Below, in pieces: positions 7,642 through 13,401 of a stretch of 13,401 bases of DNA. Under the pieces are notes generated by a model that did not search any database, was not told the origin of the DNA, and worked only from the letters and a program-made list of their open reading frames with translations. The stretch's first letter is position 1; every line of letters starts with the position of its first letter. The DNA comes from JBBROS01 sp043748985 (GTDB lineage: Bacteria; Pseudomonadota; Alphaproteobacteria; Acetobacterales; Acetobacteraceae): positions 1 to 13,401 of the forward strand of contig JAYVEG010000144.1 of the NCBI GenBank assembly GCA_043748985.1. The letters run 5' to 3'. Both the position numbers and the translations under genes were made by a program.

Positions 7642-8712
7642 TTATGGGACGACGGCGAGGAACAGGAAGACAGCAAAAATCGTCAGGTGCACCGCTCCTT
7701 GCAGCACTGTCGTCCGTCCCGTGCCCAAGGTAACAACGCCGGAGAACAGCGTCAGCGTCAGCAGCACCTCGTCCTTTGCGTCCAAACCCAGCGTCAACTC
7801 CTTGCCGAACAGGATGCTGACGATCGCGACTGCCGGGATCGTCAGGCCGATGCTGGCCAATGCCGAACCAAGCGCGAGATTGAGGCTGGTCTGAAGCTGG
7901 TCTGCCCTGGCGGCACGAACGGCCGTGACCCCCTCGGGCATCAAAACCACGGTGGCGATGATGATCCCGACTACCGCCTTCGGTACTCCAAGCGCCGCGA
8001 TCGTGCCTTCCAGCGCTGGAGAGAGTGCCTTGGCCAGACCGACGACAGCCGCGAGACAAATTAGCAGCAGCGCTGCCGACCAGAGCGCGAGGCTGTTCGT
8101 CGGCGGTGTGCCGGCATGCTCCGGCGCGTCGCCCGTGAAGTCGCCGGGGTGGCGGATGGTCTGGACGAAGACGAACACCCCATAAAGCACCAACGAGACG
8201 ACGCCGGCGAAGGCAAGCTGGGACACGCTGAACACCGGACCAGGCGCCGAGCTGGTGAAGTTGGGCAGGATCAACGTAAGGACGGTCAACGCCCCCAACA
8301 CGGCAAGCGACCCGCTGGCGCCCTGGATTTGGAAACCCTGTTCCCTGTGCCGCACCCCGCCCAACAGCAAGCACAGCCCGACGACGCCATTGCAGACGAT
8401 CATGACTGCCGCGAAGACGGTGTCCCGCGCCAGTGCCGCCTTTTCAGGGCCGCCGTCCAGCATGACGGAGACAATCAGGGCGACCTCGATAACCGTGACT
8501 GCGACGGCCAGCACCAGCGTGCCGTAGGGCTCGCCGATCCGGTGGGCGACGATCTCGGCGTGATGAACGGATGCGAAAACGGTTGCGACCAGGAGAACCA
8601 TGCATGCAATCAACACGGCCGGGATGGCGCCCAGGATCATCGCGGCCCCCAGGCATACGACCGCAAGGGCAGGCACTGCCCAAGTCCAGGCGGGCATCAC
8701 TGGGGTTGTCAT
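7642..8712 (-). CDS. chaA: ChaA-type calcium (or sodium)/proton antiporter
   Basis: Inner-membrane antiporter of 356 residues in the calcium/cation exchanger superfamily, expected to export Ca2+ or Na+ in exchange for protons. Both inverted signature repeats are clear: the first around residues 60-80 (GEPYGTLVLAVAVTVIEVAL, with key acidic E76) and the second around residues 250-290 (ATVVLMPEGVTAVRAA, with E260, then GSALASIGLTIP). About 10-11 membrane helices are visible, with a polar loop near residues 186-207. The start at MTTPVMPAW lies 4 bp after the stop of the upstream small gene, which suggests translation coupled to it; no strong ribosome binding site of its own is visible. It is the last gene of the argD-argF unit and ends 4 bp from the convergent MFS gene. 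The ion specificity is not settled by sequence. Confidence 0.92.
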   Translation of the reverse strand: MTTPVMPAWTWAVPALAVVCLGAAMILGAIPAVLIACMVLLVATVFASVHHAEIVAHRIGEPYGTLVLAVAVTVIEVALIVSVMLDGGPEKAALARDTVFAAVMIVCNGVVGLCLLLGGVRHREQGFQIQGASGSLAVLGALTVLTLILPNFTSSAPGPVFSVSQLAFAGVVSLVLYGVFVFVQTIRHPGDFTGDAPEHAGTPPTNSLALWSAALLLICLAAVVGLAKALSPALEGTIAALGVPKAVVGIIIATVVLMPEGVTAVRAARADQLQTSLNLALGSALASIGLTIPAVAIVSILFGKELTLGLDAKDEVLLTLTLFSGVVTLGTGRTTVLQGAVHLTIFAVFLFLAVVP

Positions 8713-8716
8713 GATC

Positions 8717-9004
8717 TCAGCTTTCGCTGGCGATCTCGGCCTCGAGCGCCTCCAATCCAGCGTCCAAAGTTTCCATCGTGGAGCCGACGCAAGCCGCGCG
8801 CAATGCCAGGTGCAGCGCGGCTCGGCAGTCACTGAACTCGGCACCCAACATGTCGGATGGAGCAGACGGCGATTTTCTTGCAGCCAGACAGTCCTCGTAG
8901 GCCCCCCGAGCCTCATCGATCGCCTTTCCGGTGGGCAGGGCACCGAACAACGTATCCAGTCGTCCATCCACCCAGCCGGGCGTGACAGCAGTCTCCTCTG
9001 GCAC
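8717..9004 (-). CDS. small unrecognised protein between argF and chaA
   Basis: A 95-residue acidic, probably soluble and mostly helical protein with no signal peptide or membrane segment; I do not recognise the family. It has three cysteines (39, 60, 72), two in similar settings: Y36-E-D-C-L-A-A and F57-S-D-C-R-A-A, which suggests an internal helix repeat. The start is taken as the GTG at 9004 with a GAGGGG sequence 10 bases upstream. A second GTG 11 codons later is possible. The frame runs open upstream into argF but that part looks non-coding. It begins 22 bp after the argF stop and ends 4 bp before chaA, so it is very likely part of the same transcript. The coding call rests on its tight fit between neighbours and its unbroken frame. 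Confidence 0.7.
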   Translation of the reverse strand: MPEETAVTPGWVDGRLDTLFGALPTGKAIDEARGAYEDCLAARKSPSAPSDMLGAEFSDCRAALHLALRAACVGSTMETLDAGLEALEAEIASES

Positions 9005-9026
9005 TGAGACTACGCCCCTCGGGTCA

Positions 9027-9989
9027 TTAGAGCGCGCCCAGAGACCAGGCCAGGATCCCCTTCTGGGCATGCAGCCGGTTCTCCGCGCCATCGAACACGA
9101 TGGATTGCGGCCCGTCGATCACTTCGGCAGTCACTTCCTCGCCGCGGTGGGCAGGGAGGCAGTGCATGAACACTGCATCAGGCGCTGCCTTGTCCATCAG
9201 GCGCTGGTTGACCTGGTAGGGCCGCAACATGTTGTGGCGGCTGGTATTCGGATCATCTGCCATGCTGACCCACGCATCCGTGACGACGCAACGGGCGCCA
9301 GAAACGGCTGCCGTGGGATCATCGGACAGTTCGATCGTCGCGCCCTGGCTGCGGGCCCAGTCCAGCAGCTTCTGCGGCGGGTGCCGCATCTTGGGTGTCG
9401 CGATCCGCAGTGTGAAGCCGAACTGCACGGCCGCCTCAATCCAGCTACAGGCGACATTATTGCCATCGCCGACCCAGGCGATCACTTGGTTCGCGATCGG
9501 ACCGCGATGCTCCTCGAATGTCAGGACGTCTGCCATGAGCTGGCAAGGATGGCTCATGTTGGTCAGTCCATTGATGACCGGCACTGTTGCATGCTCAGCC
9601 ATTTCCTGCAGCCGAGCCACGTTGTCGGTGCGAAGCATGATGGCATCCACGTAGCGCGAGAGAACCCTGGCCGTGTCGGCCACGCTCTCGCCGCGCCCCA
9701 GCTGAAGCTCCGACGCGCTAAGGTTAACAACATCGCCGCCGAGCTGCTTCATCGCAAGTTCGAAACTGACGCGGGTCCGAGTGCTGGGTTTTTCGAAGAT
9801 CGTCGCCAACGTCTTCCCCGCAAGCGGCCTGGTTGCGGCCACAGCTGCGCTTTTGAAGCTCGATGCGGCGCCGAGCATCTCGCGCAGGGTGCCACCCTCG
9901 ATGTCGCGAAGATCCAGAAAGTGCCGGGGGAGAGAGCCTCCGGCATCCATGGTATCAACGGAGTCCGTCCGCCGGAGTGCGCTGCTCAT
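9027..9989 (-). CDS. argF: ornithine carbamoyltransferase
   Basis: Cytoplasmic enzyme of 320 residues that joins carbamoyl phosphate and ornithine to make citrulline in arginine biosynthesis. Family motifs are all present: the carbamoyl phosphate loop S69-TRTR73, the H147-PCQ150 motif, D238-AWVSM243, and the ornithine-binding H276-CLPAHRG283 with the catalytic cysteine C277. The start at 9989 overlaps the argD stop in an ATGA arrangement, which implies translational coupling. The extra N-terminal residues before PRHFLDL (about 20) are a little longer than usual, so the ATG at residue 24 (MDAGGSL) is an alternative, but neither has a strong Shine-Dalgarno sequence. Confidence 0.96.
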   Translation of the reverse strand: MSSALRRTDSVDTMDAGGSLPRHFLDLRDIEGGTLREMLGAASSFKSAAVAATRPLAGKTLATIFEKPSTRTRVSFELAMKQLGGDVVNLSASELQLGRGESVADTARVLSRYVDAIMLRTDNVARLQEMAEHATVPVINGLTNMSHPCQLMADVLTFEEHRGPIANQVIAWVGDGNNVACSWIEAAVQFGFTLRIATPKMRHPPQKLLDWARSQGATIELSDDPTAAVSGARCVVTDAWVSMADDPNTSRHNMLRPYQVNQRLMDKAAPDAVFMHCLPAHRGEEVTAEVIDGPQSIVFDGAENRLHAQKGILAWSLGAL

Positions 9990-11182
9990 TTGGCGGCAGC
10001 CGCATTCTGTGACGGGATGCACCGGCGCACGCCGCGGCGGATCATTTCGACCGCGGCCTGCAGATCATCGTCCGTCAGGTTCAATGGCGGCACCAGACGA
10101 ACGACGTTGTCCCCTGCCGCGACGGTGAGCAGGCCTTCTGCCATGAAGGCCTCCTGCAGTTCCCCATTGGGCACGACGGCCTTGAGCCCGAGGATCAACC
10201 CGGCGCCGCGGACGTCCTGCAGAACCGACGGATACTCGGCCACGATAGTCCCGAGCATTTTCCACAGCCGACGCGCCTTGCGATCGACCTCATCGAGAAA
10301 GGTAGGCGCCAATACGACGTCCAGCACCGCATTGGCGGCGGCGCATGCCAGCGGGTTTCCGCCAAACGTGGTGCCATGCGTGCCCGGCGTGAGATGCTTC
10401 GCCACAGCCTCCTTCGCAAGGATGGCGCCCATCGGGACTCCACCGGCAATCCCCTTTGCGATCGACATCACGTCAGGCTCGATACCTGCCCATTCGTGCG
10501 CGAACAGCTTGCCTGTGCGGCCCATGCCGCACTGCACTTCATCCATGGCGAGCAGGATTCCGAACTCGTCGCAGGCGGCTCGCAGGTCGCGGAGGAAGTC
10601 CAACGTCGCCGGCCGGATGCCGCCCTCGCCTTGCACCGGCTCGATCAGGATTCCGGCGGTCTGCGGGCCAATGGCATCGCGCACGGCGTTCATGTTGTTG
10701 AACGGGACATGGTCGAACCCATCGACCTCGGGACCAAAGCCCTTCAGGTATTTGGCGTTGCCTGTCGCGGCCAGCATCGCCAGCGTTCGGCCGTGGAATG
10801 CGCCATCGAAGCAGATCACGCGGTAGCGGTCGCCATGACCTGTCTCGCTCATCGCGCGACGCATCATCTTGACCACGCCCTCGTTGGCTTCGGCGCCCGA
10901 GTTGCAGAAGAACACGCTGTCCGCGAAAGACGCCTCCACGAACCTGGCGGCCAGGCGCTCCGCCTGTGGTACCCGATACAGGTTGCTCGTGTGTATCACG
11001 CGCCCAGCCTGCTCGACGATGGCCTGGACAAGGTGCGCGTTGTTGTGGCCCAGCGAGGACGTCGCAATGCCGGCGCCGAAATCCAGGAATCGTCGCCCGT
11101 CCGTTGCGAACAGCCAGCTTCCCTCTCCCCGCTCGAAAGCGAGGTCGGCACGGTTGTACGTCGGCATCAGGGCGGAGATCAT
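9986..11182 (-). CDS. argD: acetylornithine/succinyldiaminopimelate aminotransferase
   Basis: Class III aminotransferase of 398 residues that uses pyridoxal phosphate to convert N-acetylglutamate semialdehyde to N-acetylornithine. In many bacteria the same enzyme also serves lysine synthesis. Motifs: N94-SGAEAN100 for cofactor phosphate binding, D214-EVQ217 contacting the cofactor ring, and the Schiff-base lysine K243 in SIAKGIAGGVPMGA. The N-terminal MPTYNRADLAFERGEG and the GTHGTTFGGNPLA segment are typical of ArgD rather than other class III enzymes. The start at 11182 has GAGGTG 11 bases upstream; an ATG five codons later (MPTYN) is an alternative. It is the first gene of a four-gene minus-strand unit, and its stop overlaps the argF start. 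Confidence 0.96.
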   Translation of the reverse strand: MISALMPTYNRADLAFERGEGSWLFATDGRRFLDFGAGIATSSLGHNNAHLVQAIVEQAGRVIHTSNLYRVPQAERLAARFVEASFADSVFFCNSGAEANEGVVKMMRRAMSETGHGDRYRVICFDGAFHGRTLAMLAATGNAKYLKGFGPEVDGFDHVPFNNMNAVRDAIGPQTAGILIEPVQGEGGIRPATLDFLRDLRAACDEFGILLAMDEVQCGMGRTGKLFAHEWAGIEPDVMSIAKGIAGGVPMGAILAKEAVAKHLTPGTHGTTFGGNPLACAAANAVLDVVLAPTFLDEVDRKARRLWKMLGTIVAEYPSVLQDVRGAGLILGLKAVVPNGELQEAFMAEGLLTVAAGDNVVRLVPPLNLTDDDLQAAVEMIRRGVRRCIPSQNAAAAK

Positions 11183-11217
11183 GACAAGTCAAACACCTCA
11201 TTGGTGAAAACGACGAC

Positions 11218-11245
11218 GACGCCCGTCGATTTCCCGGCGGGCGCC
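11218..11245 (-). promoter_or_regulatory. hairpin in the argD leader
   Basis: On the minus strand GGCGCCCG (11245-11238) pairs with CGGGCGTC (11225-11218) as an 8-bp stem with one G-U pair and a 12-base loop. It lies 36 bp or more before the argD start and just downstream of the putative promoter, so it would sit near the 5' end of the mRNA. Directly after the stem the minus strand reads four CGT arginine codons, then TTT CAC CAA TGA. No standard start codon opens that frame, so a true leader peptide is not shown. Confidence 0.35.
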
Positions 11246-11257
11246 TACGTCGAACGA

Positions 11258-11288
11258 AATATTGATCGCCGCGCAACGCGGGAGTCAA
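11258..11288 (-). promoter_or_regulatory. putative argD promoter
   Basis: The minus strand carries TTGACT (11288-11283; five of six to the -35 consensus) and AATATT (11263-11258; four of six to the -10), with a 19-bp spacer, which is longer than ideal. CAATAT with an 18-bp spacer is an alternative -10. Transcription would begin near 11250, about 70 bases before argD. Confidence 0.35.
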
Positions 11289-11368
11289 CGGTCGTGTGGG
11301 GCAAATCCACGCGAACACTCTGGGGCAGCGTCGCGCGGGGCATGACCAACGTCATGGGATCGGGGAAG

Positions 11369-11394
11369 GACGCCGGGTTTCGGGCCGGGGCGTC
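11369..11394 (+). promoter_or_regulatory. inverted repeat just upstream of recX
   Basis: GACGCC (11369-11374) and GGCGTC (11389-11394) form a perfect 6-bp stem around a 14-base GC-rich centre, 18 bp before the recX ATG. It could be an mRNA hairpin or a protein-binding site. In so GC-rich a region chance is a real possibility. The rest of the 230-bp argD-recX spacer shows no gene. Confidence 0.2.
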
Positions 11395-11412
11395 GCGTGG
11401 CATCGTGCGGGA

Positions 11413-11988
11413 ATGTCGCACCCGACCAAGCCCGCCGGCCCGGCCCCAAGCCGCGCGTCCCTGCATGACACGGCACTTCGCCATCTAAGTCGTTTTGCGA
11501 CGACCGAGGCGGGGCTGGTGCGTGTTCTCAAGCGACGCGTGCAGCTCTGGGGCCAGCGGGCGGCGGCCGAGGGGCAGGCTGTGGCCGATCTTGTGGCGGC
11601 CGGACGCGAACTCGCCCAAGAAGTCGCCCGAGCCCTTGCGGCGAGCGGCGTGGTCGATGACAAGGCGTTCGCCGCCACCCGCGCCGCCCGACTGATGCGC
11701 GCCGGTCGGTCAAGGCGGGTGATTGCCGCCCACCTTGCAGCCAAGGGCGTCGGATCGGAGACCGCGCAGGCTTTGTTGCCCGACTCGGTGGACGAGCTTC
11801 CTTCTGCTCTCGCCTATGCGCGGCGGCGTCGGATCGGGCCGTTCCGAACTGATCCCGACGAGGCTGCGGCGAAGAAGGACATCGGCGCGCTGGCGCGGGC
11901 CGGATTCTCCCGCGACATCGCGGAACGGGTTTTGGCGATGCCCCTCGACGACGGGGAGGCGCTGGTCGCAGCGCTGAAGCGGGGCTGA
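11413..11988 (+). CDS. recX: RecX family regulatory protein
   Basis: Predicted cytoplasmic protein of 191 residues. In well-studied bacteria RecX binds RecA filaments and limits recombination and the SOS response. The three-part helical repeat of the family is visible: residues about 19-45 (DTALRHLSRFATTEAGLVRVLKRR), residues 79-115 (GVVDDKAFAATRAARLMRAG, then RRVIAAHLAAKGVG), and residues about 160-190 (ARAGFSRDIAERVLAMPLDD). The start is the ATG at 11413 (MSHPTKPAGP); the ribosome binding site is weak, and the frame stays open 39 codons further without family similarity. recA, its usual partner, is not in the window. The stop is 2 bp before azlC, so the three plus-strand genes are probably one transcript. 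Confidence 0.87.
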   Translation: MSHPTKPAGPAPSRASLHDTALRHLSRFATTEAGLVRVLKRRVQLWGQRAAAEGQAVADLVAAGRELAQEVARALAASGVVDDKAFAATRAARLMRAGRSRRVIAAHLAAKGVGSETAQALLPDSVDELPSALAYARRRRIGPFRTDPDEAAAKKDIGALARAGFSRDIAERVLAMPLDDGEALVAALKRG

Positions 11989-11990
11989 TC

Positions 11991-12689
11991 ATGTCGGCCG
12001 ATCGACCGCGGTTCTCGCGGGCCGCCATTATGGAAGGGATACGCCGCAGCCTGCCGCTGCAGGTGGCGCTGGTGCCGTTCGGGCTGGTCTGCGGCATCGT
12101 GGCGCAGGGGCAGGGGCTGTCCTTGTTCGAGGCGGCGCTGATGAGTGCGGCCTGCTATGCGGGATCGGCGCAGTTGCTGGCACTCAGCCATTGGAGCAGC
12201 CCTGCGCCGGTGCTTGCAGCCACCTTGGCGGCCTTCGTGGTCAATCTGCGAATGGCGTTGATGGGGCCGGTCATCGGGCCGTGGCTGGATCGGCTGCGCG
12301 GCTGGCGACTATGGGCAAGCCTGTTCATGATGGCGGACCAGAACTGGGCGATGTCCGTGCAGGAGATGCAGGCCGGGCGTTGGAACGCCGGCTTCCTGTT
12401 CGGATCGGGATTGGTGATGTGGGTGGTTTGGGTGCTCGGCACGATGGCCGGGCACGTCATGGGGGCTTCGATCAGGCCCCCGCAGGGTCACCCGCTGTTC
12501 TTCGCGGCACTCGCTGTGTTCGTGGCCATTGTCGCGGCAATGTGGCGAGGGCGGCGGGACGGGCTGCCGTGGATTGCAGCAGCCGGCACGTCGCTGGCTG
12601 TCTCGCGCCTGCTTGATGGCTCCTGGTATATAGTCGTCGGGGCGTTGGCCGGTGCAGCTGTGGGCGTGCTGCAGGAGCGGCGGCGATAA
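11991..12689 (+). CDS. azlC: AzlC family branched-chain amino acid exporter, large subunit
   Basis: Inner-membrane protein of 232 residues with about seven or eight hydrophobic segments. With AzlD it forms a branched-chain amino acid efflux system (AzlCD/YgaZH type). Family features include the N-terminal LPLQVALVPFGLVCGIVAQ, the A57-GSAQ61 motif after helix 2, and N85-LRMALMG92 in place of the more common NLRHLLYG. It begins 2 bp after the recX stop. Its TAA stop lies next to or within the probable azlD start, fitting the coupled translation usual for this pair. The exact substrate range cannot be read from sequence. Confidence 0.92.
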   Translation: MSADRPRFSRAAIMEGIRRSLPLQVALVPFGLVCGIVAQGQGLSLFEAALMSAACYAGSAQLLALSHWSSPAPVLAATLAAFVVNLRMALMGPVIGPWLDRLRGWRLWASLFMMADQNWAMSVQEMQAGRWNAGFLFGSGLVMWVVWVLGTMAGHVMGASIRPPQGHPLFFAALAVFVAIVAAMWRGRRDGLPWIAAAGTSLAVSRLLDGSWYIVVGALAGAAVGVLQERRR

Positions 12690-12988
12690 CGGCCGACCCG
12701 TGGACACTGCTGGCGATCCTGGGCATGGCGCTCGCGACCTTCGCCACGCGGGCCGGCGGCTACCTGGTTTTTCGTGTGATGCCCACGCCGCCGATTGTCC
12801 GCGTCGCGCTCAGTTACATTCCTGGGGCATTGTTCGTCAGCTATGTGGTCCCCGCCTTGGCCAGCGGTGGACTCCAGCAATGGATCGGTGCCGCCGCGAC
12901 GGTCACCCTCATGTTGCTCACTCGCAATCTGGCGCTTGCTATCCTGGGCGGGACGGCTGCGGCATGGGCTGTGTGGTCATTCGTCTGA
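12686..12988 (+). CDS. azlD: AzlD family branched-chain amino acid exporter, small subunit, probable non-standard start
   Basis: Small inner-membrane partner of AzlC, about 100 residues with three or four membrane helices; the family core FATRAGGYLVFRVMP, then SYIPGALFVSYVVPAL, is clear. The first standard start is the ATG at 12725 (MALATFATR), giving only 87 residues, but that would remove half of the first membrane helix and has no ribosome binding site. In frame upstream the sequence reads TADPWTLLAILG, which completes helix 1. The only plausible initiation point there is ATA at 12686, overlapping the azlC stop as ATAA, with AGGAG 8 bases upstream. One G-to-A change in an ancestral ATGA overlap would explain it. 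I therefore place the start at 12686, with 12725 as the conservative alternative. CTG codons between them are also possible. Confidence 0.82.
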   Translation: MTADPWTLLAILGMALATFATRAGGYLVFRVMPTPPIVRVALSYIPGALFVSYVVPALASGGLQQWIGAAATVTLMLLTRNLALAILGGTAAAWAVWSFV

Positions 12989-13003
12989 TCGTGTCGAACA
13001 TCG

Positions 13004-13032
13004 TTGAAGGGTGCCGATCAAAGCTGTAGATT
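13004..13032 (+). promoter_or_regulatory. putative promoter of the CHAP lipoprotein gene
   Basis: TTGAAG (13004-13009) and TAGATT (13027-13032) each match four of six consensus bases and are separated by exactly 17 bp. Transcription would start near 13039, about 19 bases before the ATG. The 69-bp gap from azlD also favours a separate promoter here. Confidence 0.4.
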
Positions 13033-13057
13033 CAGCGTGTTGGTCGGGGGTTTATCA

Positions 13058-13401
13058 ATGAGTCGGGCGTGGTGTCTGGTCGCCGTGATGGTGCTGGCGG
13101 GTTGCGGTTCTGGCGGATCCCGCACTGGCGGGTCGATTGGCACGTCGAGCGCCGTCGAATGTGCCCCCTTTGCCCGACAGGTGTCGGGCATCCAACTGTA
13201 TGGTGACGCAGCAGCCTGGTGGGACCAGGCTGACGGGCGGTATGACCGCGGGCCCGACCCGGTCGAGGGTGGCGTTCTTGTGTTCAGGCGGTCGTCCCGG
13301 CTGCCGTCCGGCCATGTTTCGGTGGTCGCCCGCCTGGTGTCGTCGCGGGAGATACACGTGACGCAGGCCAACTGGGTCCATCACCGGATTACGCGAGACG
13401 A
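13058..13401 (+). CDS. CHAP-domain lipoprotein, N-terminal part
   Basis: Partial gene: 114 residues are visible and the frame runs off the right edge. Residues 1-16 form a lipoprotein signal with lipobox L13-A-G-C16. A Gly/Ser-rich linker leads to a CHAP (NlpC/P60-like cysteine peptidase or amidase) domain. The expected catalytic Cys is C35 in ECAPFAR, the His is H86 in SGHVSVV, and the polar third residue is probably N105 in TQANW. The block between them (YGDAAAWWDQADGRYDRG, then DPVEGGVLVF) is characteristic of the family. Such enzymes usually cut peptide bonds in peptidoglycan, and a lipid anchor would place this one in the envelope. The domain starts almost directly after the anchor. GGGGG lies 7 bases before the ATG. 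Confidence 0.85.
   Translation, partial: MSRAWCLVAVMVLAGCGSGGSRTGGSIGTSSAVECAPFARQVSGIQLYGDAAAWWDQADGRYDRGPDPVEGGVLVFRRSSRLPSGHVSVVARLVSSREIHVTQANWVHHRITRD

Noticed and set aside
8931..10826. Very long open frame on the plus strand across argF and argD (631 codons)
   Set aside because: It is antisense to two confidently identified enzymes with all motifs intact. Long antisense frames are expected at this GC content, and the translation shows no recognisable domain.
11251..11273. Possible SOS (LexA) box in the argD-recX spacer
   Set aside because: GATC and GTTC half-sites occur with an 8-base gap. The alphaproteobacterial box is GTTC-N7-GTTC, so neither sequence nor spacing fits.
11296..11412. 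39-codon upstream extension of recX
   Set aside because: The extension (MGQIHANTLGQRR at its start) has no similarity to RecX proteins; the family repeat begins about 20 residues after the ATG at 11413.
12986..13020. Inverted repeat TGATCG/CGATCA after azlD
   Set aside because: Six-base arms with a 23-base loop and no T-run; too weak for a terminator and plausible by chance. A better-spaced promoter occupies the same stretch.

Overview
This is a GC-rich bacterial chromosome segment of about 13.4 kb, densely packed with ordinary housekeeping and transport genes. Protein sequences and layout fit an alphaproteobacterium, most likely Rhodospirillales and perhaps Acetobacteraceae. The grounds are the adjacent argD-argF pair with hslO (Hsp33) nearby, the DsbD-type reductase with an N-terminal DsbC-like domain, and the HrpB helicase. 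The taxon is inferred from gene content only. I see no rRNA, tRNA, CRISPR array, insertion sequence, integrase or prophage gene.

Layout from left to right. The N-terminus of an exported HtrA/DegP-like serine protease (minus, cut by the left edge) lies downstream of hrpB (minus). A dsbD-like gene (plus) diverges from hrpB, with only 25 bp between the chosen starts. It converges on a two-gene minus-strand unit: hslO (redox chaperone Hsp33) followed 6 bp later by an unrecognised lipoprotein gene. A major facilitator transporter gene (plus) diverges from hslO; its start region carries three tandem copies of a 14-bp unit. It converges, 4 bp apart, on a four-gene minus-strand unit read argD, argF, a 95-residue unknown protein, and a ChaA-type cation/proton antiporter. 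Divergent from argD across a 230-bp spacer is recX, followed almost without gap by azlC and azlD (branched-chain amino acid exporter). The window ends in the first 114 residues of a CHAP-domain lipoprotein with its own probable promoter.

How the genes relate: ArgD and ArgF catalyse successive parts of the ornithine-to-citrulline route and are translationally coupled (ATGA overlap). AzlC and AzlD are two subunits of one transporter. DsbD, HtrA, Hsp33 and the lipoproteins concern redox or folding quality control in the envelope or cytoplasm, but nothing here shows they form one system.

No novel multi-gene defence or metabolic system was found. The most unusual features are small: the triplicated start region of the MFS gene, which creates two six-residue upstream reading frames; the probable non-standard start of azlD; and a structured, arginine-codon-rich leader before argD.
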